Below, in pieces: positions 36,711 through 45,679 of a stretch of DNA of 64,000 nucleotides. The stretch is from NCBI GenBank assembly GCA_963745675.1, contig CAVUYM010000018.1, positions 62,001-126,000 of the forward strand, written 5' to 3'. The position numbers and the translations under genes were made by a program. Numbering within the stretch: position 1 is the first letter of the stretch; the number at the start of each line of letters is the position of its first letter. The notes under the pieces were generated by a model, which was not told the origin of the DNA, ran no database searches, and saw only the letters and a program-made list of their open reading frames with translations. Origin of the DNA: JAUIIK01 sp963745675 (GTDB taxonomy: Bacteria > Chloroflexota > Chloroflexia > Thermomicrobiales > CFX8).

Positions 36711-36962
36711 TCAGTCGACGACGGTCAATCGTCCCGCCTTTCGTTCGCGTGACAGGAACCGCTCGACCGCCGACCGAACCGTTTCGTCGGGCGGCAGCAC
36801 GGTCACGTTCTCGCGCTCGCAGAATTCCCTGAACTCTTCGACCGGCATGACCAGATCGACCGTCAGGTCTTCGTCGTTGATCGAGAACTCGAACTCAACG
36901 AAGGCGTCCCGCCGTGTCCCGGTGACCCGTACGAAGGCTTGCGCTTGCCCCAGATACGGCAC
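36711..36962 (-). CDS. dmpK: phenol hydroxylase assembly protein, DmpK-like
   Basis: An 83-residue protein, first gene of the operon, with AFVRVTGTRRDAFVEFEFSINDEDLTVDLVMPVEEFREFC and a C-terminal basic stretch, as in DmpK/PhK. DmpK helps form the active holoenzyme and is inhibitory in excess. The start is a GTG at 36962; no strong ribosome site is evident, which would keep its level low. The shared LysR-type promoter element lies 142-190 bases upstream. Confidence 0.87.
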   Translation of the reverse strand: MPYLGQAQAFVRVTGTRRDAFVEFEFSINDEDLTVDLVMPVEEFREFCERENVTVLPPDETVRSAVERFLSRERKAGRLTVVD

Positions 36963-37103
36963 ATGTGCCCGGCACGCGAGGCCCCTTTCCGTTTCATTGG
37001 TTCCAGCGTGAGCAGGATCGAAGGCCCGTCGAGCGGCACCCTGGTCCCGACCTGTGGCGAACGATCAGGGTTCGCCACCCAAATCGACGGTAGTCGGCGC
37101 CAT

Positions 37104-37152
37104 CTATACGATCCAATACCTTTCGGCACGAATGTTCATACTCTGCAGGTAT
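37104..37152 (-). promoter_or_regulatory. bipartite LysR-type promoter element of the phenol hydroxylase operon
   Basis: Read on the minus strand: ATAC-N7-GTAT (37152-37138), a 14-base spacer, then AAAGGTATTGGATCGTATAG (37123-37104), which ends in a TATAGA-like -10. The same layout with the same spacer occurs on the plus strand at 38162-38210. Activation by the adjacent LysR protein is inferred. Confidence 0.65.
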
Positions 37153-37170
37153 CGCGATCGGGATCGTGCC

Positions 37171-38106
37171 TCAGGGTGCTTCGGCGCGCCGCCGTCCTTG
37201 CCGCCCGAACCCTTCCCGGCTCGCGCGGTAGTCGTGGACGATATCGACGAAGGCCTCGAGGATCGGCGAGACGTCGTCGGTGCGGTAGGCGCAGTTCAGG
37301 TCGATGATCGGCTCCGGCGCCGCCAGCCGCTTGTAGACGACGTTGGGGAGCTGGAGATTGCGCGCCGATTCGGGCACCAGGCAGATGCCGAAGCCGATCG
37401 CGACCAGCGCGACCGAGCTGACCACGTCCTCCGCCTCCTGGACGATATTGGGATGGAAGCCGCTGTGGCGGCACAGCTCGATGACCTCGTCGGCGAGGCT
37501 CGGGCGGGGGCGGGCGGGGAACAGGATCATCGGTTCGCCGGCGAGCTCGTCGACCGGGATCGTCGGCAGCTTCGCCAGGCGATGGCCTGCCTTGAGGGCG
37601 ACCAGGATCTTCTCGCTGACCACGGTCTCGACGGTGATGCCTGGCTCCTCGGGGAACAGCCGGTTGAAGCCGATGGTCAGCCGGCCCTCGCGCAGGGCGT
37701 CGATCTGCGCGAACTTGGTCTGGTTGTGCAGGGTGATGTCGACCTCCGGGTAGCGCTCGCGGAAATTGAGCAGCAGCCGCGGGATGATGTTGAGGACGGC
37801 CGAGCCGAAGATGCCGACGTCGAGCCGGCCCAGCTCGCCGCGGTCGGCCTTGCGCGTCCGCTCGCTCGCCTGGTCGGCGAAGGCGAGGATCTTGTAGGCA
37901 TCGTCGAGGAAGGTCTCGCCGGCCGGCGTGATCTCCACGCCCTTGTGGGTGCGGACGAAGAGCTGGACGCCCAGTTCTCCCTCGAGCTGCTGGATCTGCC
38001 GGGTCAAGGGCGGCTGGGTGATGTGCAGCCGCGCCGCGGCACGGCCGAAATTCTGCTCCTCCGCGAGGGCGACGCAGTATCTCAGGTGGCGGAATTCGAT
38101 CGTCAC
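37171..38106 (-). CDS. LysR-family regulator, probable activator of the phenol hydroxylase operon
   Basis: A 311-residue CatR/BenM-like LysR protein. The N-terminal winged helix (FRHLRYCVALAEEQNFGRAAARLHITQPPLTRQIQQLE in pieces) is followed by a periplasmic-binding-fold effector domain. It points toward the hydroxylase operon on the same strand but is separated from it by a promoter region. Matching LysR-type elements lie on both sides of the gene. Most dmp operons are controlled by sigma54-dependent DmpR; LysR control is known in some bacteria, and no NtrC-type regulator is present here. The effector is unknown; phenol, catechol or muconate are possible. Confidence 0.9.
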   Translation of the reverse strand: MTIEFRHLRYCVALAEEQNFGRAAARLHITQPPLTRQIQQLEGELGVQLFVRTHKGVEITPAGETFLDDAYKILAFADQASERTRKADRGELGRLDVGIFGSAVLNIIPRLLLNFRERYPEVDITLHNQTKFAQIDALREGRLTIGFNRLFPEEPGITVETVVSEKILVALKAGHRLAKLPTIPVDELAGEPMILFPARPRPSLADEVIELCRHSGFHPNIVQEAEDVVSSVALVAIGFGICLVPESARNLQLPNVVYKRLAAPEPIIDLNCAYRTDDVSPILEAFVDIVHDYRASREGFGRQGRRRAEAP

Positions 38107-38161
38107 TTGGCGGGGCCTCCTCCGGTATCGTCGGGGCCGGTTCGCGCCGCCCCGTTACTTC

Positions 38162-38210
38162 ATACTCTATCGGTATAATATTGGCATTTCAAAGGTATTA
38201 GACCGTATGG
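38162..38210 (+). promoter_or_regulatory. bipartite LysR-type promoter element upstream of the 38344 gene
   Basis: ATACTCTATCGGTAT (38162-38176), a 14-base spacer, then AAAGGTATTAGACCGTATGG (38191-38210), which ends in a TATGGA-like -10. It matches the element before dmpK in sequence and spacing. It also lies just upstream of the divergent LysR gene, so autoregulation is likely. A perfect TATAAT occurs at 38174-38179 but without a well-spaced -35. Confidence 0.65.
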
Positions 38211-38343
38211 ATCGCTCCCGTTACCGTTCCGAACCCGATAACGACCGTCCGCGCCCGGTCGGCGCAGCGGCAGCCCGCAAGGGCCGACGGATCACGTCGT
38301 TGCGACGGCTGACCGAGACCAGGGGAAACGGGAGGAGGAGCCA

Positions 38344-39660
38344 ATGTCCAAGATCGAAACGCGCGCCCGCGCAACGCGAACCGGGCGAACCACGGGGATC
38401 GGTCGCCGCACGGTGCTCAAGGGGCTGGGCGGCGCCGCGCTGGGAACCGCCGCTGCGGCCTTTCCCGCGCCGTTCGTCCAGGCCGCCACGACCTTCAAGA
38501 TCGGCTATGTCAGTCCGGCGAGCGGGCCGCTTGCGGTGTTCGCCGAACCCGACCCGTTCACGCTCGCGCAGGTCCGCCGCGTGGTCGCGGGCGGGATCAA
38601 GTCGGGCGGGCGCAACTACGCGGTCGAGATCGTCTACAAGGATTCCCAGTCGAATCCCAACCGCGCGGCGGAGGTCGCCAACGAGCTGATGCTGCGCGAC
38701 AAGGTCGACATCGTCGTCGCGGCGAGCACGCCGGCGACGACCAATCCGGTCGCCGACCAGTGCGAAGCGAACGAGGTTCCCTGCGTCACCAACGACACGC
38801 CCTGGCAGCCGCATTTCTTCGGCCGCGGCGGCGACCCCAAGAAGGGCTTCCAGTGGACCTACCACTTCTTCTGGGGCCTCGAGGATATCATCGGAGTCTA
38901 CACCGGCCTGTGGAGCAGCATCGCGACCAACAAGGTCGTCGGCGCCCTGTGGCCCAACGATTCCGACGGCAACGCCTGGGGCGACGCCAAGCGCGGCTTC
39001 CCGCCGGTCCTCAAGGCCAAAGGCTTCAAGCTGATCGATCCCGGCCGCTACCAGCCGCCGTCGGACGACTTCAGCGCCTATATCTCCAAGTTCAAGAAGG
39101 GCGGGGCGGAGATCGTCACGGGCGTCGTGCCGCCGCCGGACCTCGTCACCTTCTGGTCCCAGGCCGCGCAGCAGGGGCTCAAGCCGAAGATCGTGACCGT
39201 CGCCAAGGCCAGCGAGTTCCCGGCGGCCATGGAAGCGATCGGCGACCGGGCCAAGGGCCTCTCCGTCGAAGTCTGGTGGTCGCCGAACCACCCCTTCCAC
39301 TCGGGCCTGACCGGCCAGAGCTCGGCCGAACTGGCGGCGGCCTACACCAAGGCCACCGGACACCAATGGACGATGCCGCTCGGGTTCAAGCACTCGCTGT
39401 TCGAGGTGGCGATCGACGCGCTGAAGCGGAGCGGGGGCAAGGGCAAGCCCGCGGCAATTCGCGACGCCGTCCGCGACACCAACTACAAGTCGATCGTCGG
39501 CCCGATCAATTTCAAGACCGGACCGGTGCCCAATATCTCCAAGACCCCGCTCGTGGGCGGGCAGTGGCGCCGGCGCGGCAAGAAGTTCGAGCTCGCGATC
39601 GTCGAGAACAGCCAGGCGCCGATCGTGCCGCTGCAGGGTAAGCTCAAGCCTCTGGCATAG
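38344..39660 (+). CDS. orphan LIV-type ABC substrate-binding protein with Tat signal
   Basis: A 438-residue periplasmic protein with a twin-arginine signal (RRTVLKG at residues 21-27, cleavage near VQA at 47) behind GGGAGGAGG. The mature part has FKIGYVSPASGPLAVFAEPDPF, KVDIVVAASTPATTNPVADQCE and KVVGALWPNDSDGNAWGD. No permease or ATPase adjoins it. The shared LysR-type promoter and the catechol dioxygenase 136 bases downstream suggest it binds phenol, benzoate or another aromatic feeding this pathway (inference). Confidence 0.88.
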   Translation: MSKIETRARATRTGRTTGIGRRTVLKGLGGAALGTAAAAFPAPFVQAATTFKIGYVSPASGPLAVFAEPDPFTLAQVRRVVAGGIKSGGRNYAVEIVYKDSQSNPNRAAEVANELMLRDKVDIVVAASTPATTNPVADQCEANEVPCVTNDTPWQPHFFGRGGDPKKGFQWTYHFFWGLEDIIGVYTGLWSSIATNKVVGALWPNDSDGNAWGDAKRGFPPVLKAKGFKLIDPGRYQPPSDDFSAYISKFKKGGAEIVTGVVPPPDLVTFWSQAAQQGLKPKIVTVAKASEFPAAMEAIGDRAKGLSVEVWWSPNHPFHSGLTGQSSAELAAAYTKATGHQWTMPLGFKHSLFEVAIDALKRSGGKGKPAAIRDAVRDTNYKSIVGPINFKTGPVPNISKTPLVGGQWRRRGKKFELAIVENSQAPIVPLQGKLKPLA

Positions 39661-39796
39661 CAGCGTCCCGGGGCCGTTCCGTTGCATTGCGCGAGCGACA
39701 TCCCCTAGAATTCCACCGCACGCACCTCCGAACGCATTCGAGGCAGGGCGGCGGCCCGCCGCCCGGAACTATCGGAGGGCAGGCGGGAGGTAAACG

Positions 39797-40717
39797 TTGG
39801 CGCTATCCGGTGTATTGCGCGCTGGTCAGGTGCAGCTGCGCGTGCTCGACATGGCCGCGGCGATCGACCATTACGAGAAGCGGATCGGCCTCGACATGGT
39901 CGGGCGGGAGGCCGACGGGCGCGTCTATCTGAAAGGCCGGGACGAGTTCGATCGCCACAGCGTGATCCTGCGCGAGACCGACCGGGCCGGCATCGATTTC
40001 CTCGCCTTCAAGGTCGCCGACCCGGACACGCTGCGGTCGCTGCGCCAGGGCGTGACCGACTGGGGCCTCGCGGTCGACGACATCCCGGCCGGCGACCTGC
40101 CTGGCGTCGGCCCGCGTGTCGGCTTCACGATTCCGTCGGGCCATCGGATCGAGCTCTATGCCGAGATCGAGATGGCCGCGCGGCACCCGTCGCTGCACAA
40201 CCCCGACGTCTGGACCGAGGAGCCGCACGGCATGCGCGCGTCGCGCTTCGACCACGCGCTGCTCTATGGCCCCGATATCGAGAAGGTGGTGGCGCTGTTC
40301 ACCGACGTGCTCGGCTTTTCCTGCGCCGAACGGGTCGGCACGGCGCAAGCGCCGGTCGCGGCGTGGCTCGCCGCCGCCAACAAGCCGCACGATCTGGCGC
40401 TGGTGCGGAGCTGCGAGGCCGGCAAGCTCCACCACGTCGCCTTCCACCTCGACAGCTGGAGCGACATCGGACACGCCGCCGACCTGATGACGCGGTACAA
40501 CATCACCATCGATACCGGGCCAACTCGGCACGGCATCACCCGGGGCCAGACGATCTACTTCTTCGATCCGTCGGGAAATCGAAACGAGGTCTCGACGGGC
40601 GGATATATCTTCTATCCCGACCACCCCACCCGGGTGTGGGACGAGGAGGCGATCGGCAAGGGCATCTTCTACTACGAGCGCGAGCTCAACGACCGCTTCA
40701 TGACCGTGGTGACGTGA
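39797..40717 (+). CDS. catechol 2,3-dioxygenase-like extradiol dioxygenase, second copy
   Basis: A 306-residue two-domain VOC enzyme with a TTG start behind GGGAGGTAAA. Fe(II) ligands are expected at H153 (SRFDHALLYG), H212 or H213 (GKLHHVAFHLDSW) and E264 (DPSGNRNEVS). It shares the layout of the 30969-31913 enzyme but differs through much of the sequence, so it is an old paralogue, perhaps for substituted catechols. It is probably cotranscribed with the preceding binding protein under the LysR-type promoter. Confidence 0.87.
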   Translation: MALSGVLRAGQVQLRVLDMAAAIDHYEKRIGLDMVGREADGRVYLKGRDEFDRHSVILRETDRAGIDFLAFKVADPDTLRSLRQGVTDWGLAVDDIPAGDLPGVGPRVGFTIPSGHRIELYAEIEMAARHPSLHNPDVWTEEPHGMRASRFDHALLYGPDIEKVVALFTDVLGFSCAERVGTAQAPVAAWLAAANKPHDLALVRSCEAGKLHHVAFHLDSWSDIGHAADLMTRYNITIDTGPTRHGITRGQTIYFFDPSGNRNEVSTGGYIFYPDHPTRVWDEEAIGKGIFYYERELNDRFMTVVT

Positions 40718-40825
40718 TCTTCCGCAGCCCTGTACCTCGAAGGGCTGCCGTCGCGCTGACCGTGGCCGCTTGGTGTTGACCTCACTCCACGACCGATACC
40801 GACGTCTGTGTTGGCGCGATGCCGA

Positions 40826-41752
40826 TCAGGCGATCCTCTCCAATACGTCCTCGTTGAGGACTTGTCGGAGGCACGACAGCGTCGTTTCGTAAATCTCCGT
40901 CAAGCCGGACCGCCGCGCCAACCGCAGGACACCAATCTTTCGGAAATGCTGGGGGAGATCGATCGGCAACTCGACGATTTCCTTGCTCTCCAGCTCGCCC
41001 AAGACCTGGTGCCGGAGCAGCACGGTCAGAAGGGTGCCTTTCTTGATCAGTGCCCGTTGCCCGGGCACGTTGTCGAGTTCGACTGGAATCTTCGGCGGCG
41101 GCAGGTCTTTGGATCGGAACAGGTCTTCGACCAACGTCCGCGAATTCGACCCGATCGGCCCGAGCACCCATCCGGCGTCGGCGATGGCCGCGATCTGCGA
41201 CGCCTTCAAATCGGCCAACGGATGCGTTGCACCGGCGTAGACGAACAGCTTCTCGGTGTAGAGCGCCTCTTCGACGATGCCCGGTCCGGGCCGGTCGATC
41301 GGCAGTCGGTCGAGCAGGAGGTCGATGTCGCCGGCCTCGAGGCTCTCCATGAGCATCTCGGTCGTCCCACTAACAACCTTGATGACCGACGTCGGACATT
41401 TCTCGGCGACGAGGTTGATCGCCTGAACCACGAGTTCGATCGGGTGGACCGGGACAACGCCCAGAACGACCGACGGCGCTTCGCCCGCGACATAGCTGGC
41501 GATCTCGCGCTGCGTGCTTTGCACCTGGCTGGCGACGCTGCGCGCGTGGTCCAGCACCATTTTCCCGATCCGGGTTGGCGTCACCCCCTTGGGCGTGCGG
41601 ACGAAGATCGGCGCGCCGAGCTCGTCTTCGAAGTTCCGCAGCATCCTGGACAGCGTAGGCTGGGTCATGTTCAGCGCAGCGGCGGCGCGGTTCACGCTCC
41701 CCTCCCGGCTGATCGCCAACACGGCCAGCAAGTCGTCGACGCGGAGTCGCAA
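40826..41752 (-). CDS. LysR-family regulator
   Basis: A 308-residue LysR protein with the N-terminal winged helix VNRAAAALNMTQPTLSRMLRNFEDELGAPIFVRTPKG and an effector-binding domain of the GbpR/CbbR-like kind. It diverges from the VOC gene at 41914 across a 161-base region holding a perfect inverted repeat (41777-41794). It probably controls the VOC gene and perhaps the molybdoenzyme genes beyond. Inducer unknown. Confidence 0.88.
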   Translation of the reverse strand: MRLRVDDLLAVLAISREGSVNRAAAALNMTQPTLSRMLRNFEDELGAPIFVRTPKGVTPTRIGKMVLDHARSVASQVQSTQREIASYVAGEAPSVVLGVVPVHPIELVVQAINLVAEKCPTSVIKVVSGTTEMLMESLEAGDIDLLLDRLPIDRPGPGIVEEALYTEKLFVYAGATHPLADLKASQIAAIADAGWVLGPIGSNSRTLVEDLFRSKDLPPPKIPVELDNVPGQRALIKKGTLLTVLLRHQVLGELESKEIVELPIDLPQHFRKIGVLRLARRSGLTEIYETTLSCLRQVLNEDVLERIA

Positions 41753-41776
41753 AGGCTCGTCTCCTGACGAAACAAG

Positions 41777-41794
41777 TTATTCAAAAATGAATAA
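41777..41794. promoter_or_regulatory. inverted repeat, probable LysR binding site
   Basis: TTATTCA-N4-TGAATAA is a perfect 7+7 inverted repeat in an AT-rich pocket 25 bases before the LysR start and about 120 bases before the divergent VOC gene. This is the usual location of an autoregulatory LysR site. Confidence 0.5.
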
Positions 41795-41913
41795 TACAGA
41801 GAAGGAATTCTATAAAAGTCAATAAGGTGTCGTTTGATATGCTCCCGGCTCTAGGGTGTCGCATCCGCGGATTTTGGGGCGACAGACACGGGCAGCCATA
41901 GCAAGGGACAACG

Positions 41914-42528
41914 ATGACCGTGACAGGAGACGCTCAGACCGCCGCCTCGAAGACGCGGGGGTTGCCGCAGGTCGGGATTTCCGAAATCGTCCTCAAGACC
42001 GGCCGGTTCGCGGAAATGCGGGCGTGGTACGAGACCGTGCTTGGCGCCGAGCCGTTCTTCGTGACCGAAGACTACCAGAACCCCGGCTTCGCCGGCGCGG
42101 AAGGCGTGACCAAGGTCGCGTTCTTCCGGCTGAAGGGCGCGTTCCCCTTCAACCAGATCTTCGCGATCTTCGCGCAGGACGCGATCGGGCAGCGCCCCGG
42201 CAGCGATCCCGGCATGCACCACGGCCAGCTCCGCCACGCGTCGCTCGACGAGCTGTTCACGCGCTACGAGGCCTTGAAGGCGTGCGGCATCCAGCCCGCT
42301 TACACTTGGAACCACGGCCCGGGTTCGAGCTTCTACTACGAGGATCCCGACGGCAACATGATCGAGCTGTCGGCGCCCAATTTCGACAACGAGAAAGACT
42401 ACCTCGCCTACTTCGCGACGGAATCCTATCGCCGGAACATCACCGGCATCGAGGTCGACCCGGACGACTACGTGCAGCGATTCCGGTCGGGAACGCCGCA
42501 GGCCGACCTCGTCAAGATCGAGGGATGA
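41914..42528 (+). CDS. VOC-family (glyoxalase/extradiol-like) protein
   Basis: A 204-residue single-module VOC protein: VGISEIVLKTGRFAEMRAWYETVLGAEPFF at the start, LRHASLDELFTRYEALKACG in the middle, and YYEDPDGNMIELSAPNFDN at the C-terminal metal-binding strand, followed by a DPDDYVQRFRSG tail. Likely metal ligands are a His near residue 110 and the Glu of NMIEL. It could be a ring-cleavage dioxygenase for a trihydroxybenzene or an isomerase. It lies between the LysR regulator and the transhydroxylase-like molybdoenzyme, whose polyphenol product it might use (inference). Confidence 0.8.
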   Translation: MTVTGDAQTAASKTRGLPQVGISEIVLKTGRFAEMRAWYETVLGAEPFFVTEDYQNPGFAGAEGVTKVAFFRLKGAFPFNQIFAIFAQDAIGQRPGSDPGMHHGQLRHASLDELFTRYEALKACGIQPAYTWNHGPGSSFYYEDPDGNMIELSAPNFDNEKDYLAYFATESYRRNITGIEVDPDDYVQRFRSGTPQADLVKIEG

Positions 42529-42572
42529 GTGCGTCTACCTGACAGCGGGACGGCGTCTTTCGGCAGGACGCG

Positions 42573-45500
42573 ATGAGCAAGTCGAAGAGCGCGGCCATGT
42601 ACCGCACGCGCATGAACCTGCTCTCTGCGGGGGCTGCCGTCGTTGCTGCGCGTCGGCGCCCTGCGCGACGCGGCCTATCGCAAGCGGCTGCGCGAGACGA
42701 CCATGATCGCGCAGATCAGGACGCGCGACGGCCTGACGGCGCGCTGGTACGAGATCCGCAATGGCCGCATCCGCTCCAAAGGCGGGCTTCACGAGAACCC
42801 CGACGTGTGCCTGACCTTCGCGAATGCGCGGATCGGTGCGGAGCTCCTGACGCCGCCGATTCGCTGGGACCGACAGGTCCACGCCCAGAAGAATTTCCAG
42901 ATCGATATGGAAGGCCCCGGCGACCTGACCTTCGCGTTCGCCCAGCTCGTCATGGGGGCGAAGCGCGCCGGCTGGCGCTTCGGGACCGCCATGCGCGACG
43001 GCAGCGTCCGCTACACCAGCATGACCAACGGCGGGCCGTGCTTCGTCCATGTCCGCGACGGCCGGATCCTGCGCATCACGCCGATCGACTTCGACGGCGA
43101 CGACGCGGCGAGCTGGACGGTCACCGCACGCGGCAAGACCTTCACCCCGCCACGCAAGGCGACGGTCTCGCCGCACACCCTGAACTTTCGCTCCGTCATC
43201 TATTCGAAGGACCGGCTGCTCCACCCGATGAAGCGCGTCGACTTCGATCCGGCGGGCGAGCGCAACCCTCAAAATCGCGGCCGCTCCGGCTATGAGCGGA
43301 TCAGCTGGGACGAGGCCTTCGATCTGGTCGCGGCCGAGATCACCCGCGTCAAGAAAGACCACGGCCACGGCGCGATCACCTTCCACCACCCGTCGCACCA
43401 CAACTGGGGCAACGTCGGCTATTGGCTGAGCGCGCTGTACCGGTTCGCCAATTCGGTCGGGCACACCAAGATCAACCACAACCCGGATAGCTGGGAGGGC
43501 TGGTTCTGGGGCGCCGTGCACCATTGGGGCAACACGATGCGGTTCGGCCCCACCAGCCCCTACGGCACCATGCAGGACCTGCTCGACGAGGCGGAACTGG
43601 TGGTGTTCTGGTCCAGCGATCCGGAGGCCACCAGCGGCGCCTATGCCGGCCACGAGGGCACGGTGCGCCGCCAGTGGCTCAAGACGCTCGGCATCGAGTG
43701 CATCCATATCGACCCCTACTACAATCACACCGCGGCGTTCCTGGGCGGCCGGTGGATCGCGCCGCGCCCCGGCACCGATACGGCGCTCGCCCTGGCCATC
43801 GCCTACGTCTGGATCCAGGAGGGCCTGTACGACCGCTGGTTCGTCGAGAACCGGACCCACGGTTTCGACGCGTGGAAGGCTTACATCCTCGGCGAGGAAG
43901 ACGGGATCGCGAAGTCGCCGTCATGGCAGGAGCCGGAAACCGGCGTCCCGGCCCGGGTGGTCACCGCGCTGGCGAAACGATGGGGCACGCGCAAGACGTA
44001 CCTGTCCGCCGGCGGCTGGGGCGGCGGGCTCGGCGGTGCGTGCCGGGGCCCGACCGGGATCCAGTGGGCGCGAGCCATGGCGTGCCTGATGGCCCTGCAG
44101 GGGATGGGCAAGCCGGGCGTCAATTTCGGCAACCTCCAGTTCGGTGCGCCGGTGGACCAGACGGTCTGGTTCCCGGGCTACGCCGACGGCGGCATCTCCG
44201 GCGACCTGATCGGCACCGGATCGGCCATGGCGCTCTATACGCGCATGCCGCACCTGCCGACGGTGAACACGCCGATGCAGCAGATCCCGCGCCTGCACCT
44301 GCCCGAGGCGATCACCGGCGGCAAGGCGGCCGGCGAGATCCGCGACCCGCGCGCGATCAGCGGCCAGTTCCTCAAGGGCGGATATCCGGCGCCGGGACAT
44401 GCCGAAGTCCGCATGCTCTACCGCTACGGCAGTTCGAACTTCGGCACCATGCCCGAGTCGCGGCGCTACGAGGACATGTACCGGTCGCCGTCGCTCGAGT
44501 TCGTCGTCAACCAGTCGATCTGGATGGAAGGCGAGGTGCCGTTCGCCGACGTGATCCTGCCGGCCTGCACCAACTTCGAGCGCTGGGACATCAGCGAATG
44601 GTCGAACTCCGGCGGCCCGATCCTGCATGCCCAGAACCAGTGCAACCACCGCGTCATCACCCTGCAGCACAAGTGCATCGAGCCACTCGGCGAAGTCGCG
44701 GGCGGACTACGAGATCTTCCACGGCATCGCGACCCGCCTCGGGCTCGGCGACTATTACTCGGAGGGCATGAGTGATCTCGACTGGGTGAAACGGATGTTC
44801 GACGCCTCCGATTTGCCCCAGCACGTGTCCTGGAAGGAATTTTGCCGGAAGGGCTACTACGTCGTCCCGGCGGCGTCCCCCGCCGAGCCCCAGCCCGTCG
44901 ACCTGCGCTGGTTCTACGAAGGCCGCCTGAAGGACCTGCCCGAGCCGTTCCCGCTTCCGTCCGAATACAAGGACGGCTTCCGGAAGGGGCTGCAGACGCC
45001 GACCGGGCTGTTCGAGTTCGAGTGCGAGAGCCTCAAGCGCGCCACGCCGGACGACCTCGAACGGCCGCCGATCGTGAAATACACCCGGTCGCGCGAGGAC
45101 GTGCACGATCGCGCGGGGCGAGGCGTACCCGCTGCAGATGTTGACGCCCCATTCCCGGTACAGCTTCCACAGCCACGCAGACGGCAAGGACAGCTTCGTC
45201 AACGACATCCGCGACCACCGTCTCTGGATCGACGGGCACTACTACTGGATCCTGCGGATCGGTCCCGACGACGCGCACAGGCGCGGAATCCGTTCGGGCG
45301 ACCTGGTCAAGGTATTCAACGAACGCGGCACGGTCCTGTGCGCCGCGTTGGTCACCGCGCGGCTGCGCCAAGGCATCGTTCACGGCTACGAATCCGCGGC
45401 GGTCTACGATCCCATCACCGTCGACGGCGCCGTGGTGGACCGCGGTGGCTGCCTCAACATCCTGACGCCGAAGCGCACGCAGATCGCCAACGCGCATTCG

Positions 45501-45674
45501 ATGGGCAATTCGAACTGCCTGGTCGAGGTCGAGCGCATGGAGGCCCGTCCTTCTGCGGCAGGCGCCGAGGCGCCCGGGCAGCCGTCGGCCGCCCCAGCTG
45601 GCGCCCCGGTTGGTGCCCCAGCTGGCGCTCCAGTTGGCGGTCCGGTCGGCGCGCCAACCGCGCCGGAGGCCTAG
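42573..45674 (+). pseudogene. molybdopterin oxidoreductase, pyrogallol-phloroglucinol transhydroxylase-like large subunit, three +1 frameshifts
   Basis: The product is a DMSO-reductase-family protein split over several frames. MSKSKSAAMYRTRMNLLSAG (42573) continues after removal of one G in the G5 run 42629-42633. The long central part (NGGPCFVHVRDGRILRI, FDPAGERNPQNRGRSGYERISWDEAFD, NPDSWEGWFWG, FADVILPACTNFERWD) runs to about 44694; further extra G bases near 44695 and in 45115-45118 restore SRADYEIFHGIATRLG and EAYPLQMLTPHSRYSFH. Repaired, it has about 1,032 residues with an N-terminal SCP2-like extension. No N-terminal Fe-S Cys motif is seen, as in transhydroxylase large subunits. Sequence error is as likely as true decay. 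Confidence 0.8.
45591..45650 (+). repeat. five tandem 12-base units coding an Ala/Gly-Pro-X-Gly tail
   Basis: Units of the form GCCCCAGCTGGC run from 45591 to 45650 in frame. They encode APAG, APVG, APAG, APVG and GPVG close to the C-terminus of the molybdoenzyme subunit. Such short in-frame repeats can vary in copy number by slippage. Confidence 0.8.
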
Positions 45675-45679
45675 CAGCG

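Noticed and set aside
38221..39687. 488-residue minus-strand open frame opposite the Tat-exported binding protein
   Set aside because: Shadow frame; the plus strand has a Tat signal, a ribosome site and family motifs.
42573..45674. Programmed frameshifting in the molybdoenzyme gene
   Set aside because: Three separate +1 shifts without slippery heptamers or downstream structures, plus identical-type shifts in unrelated genes, make sequence error or mutation more likely.
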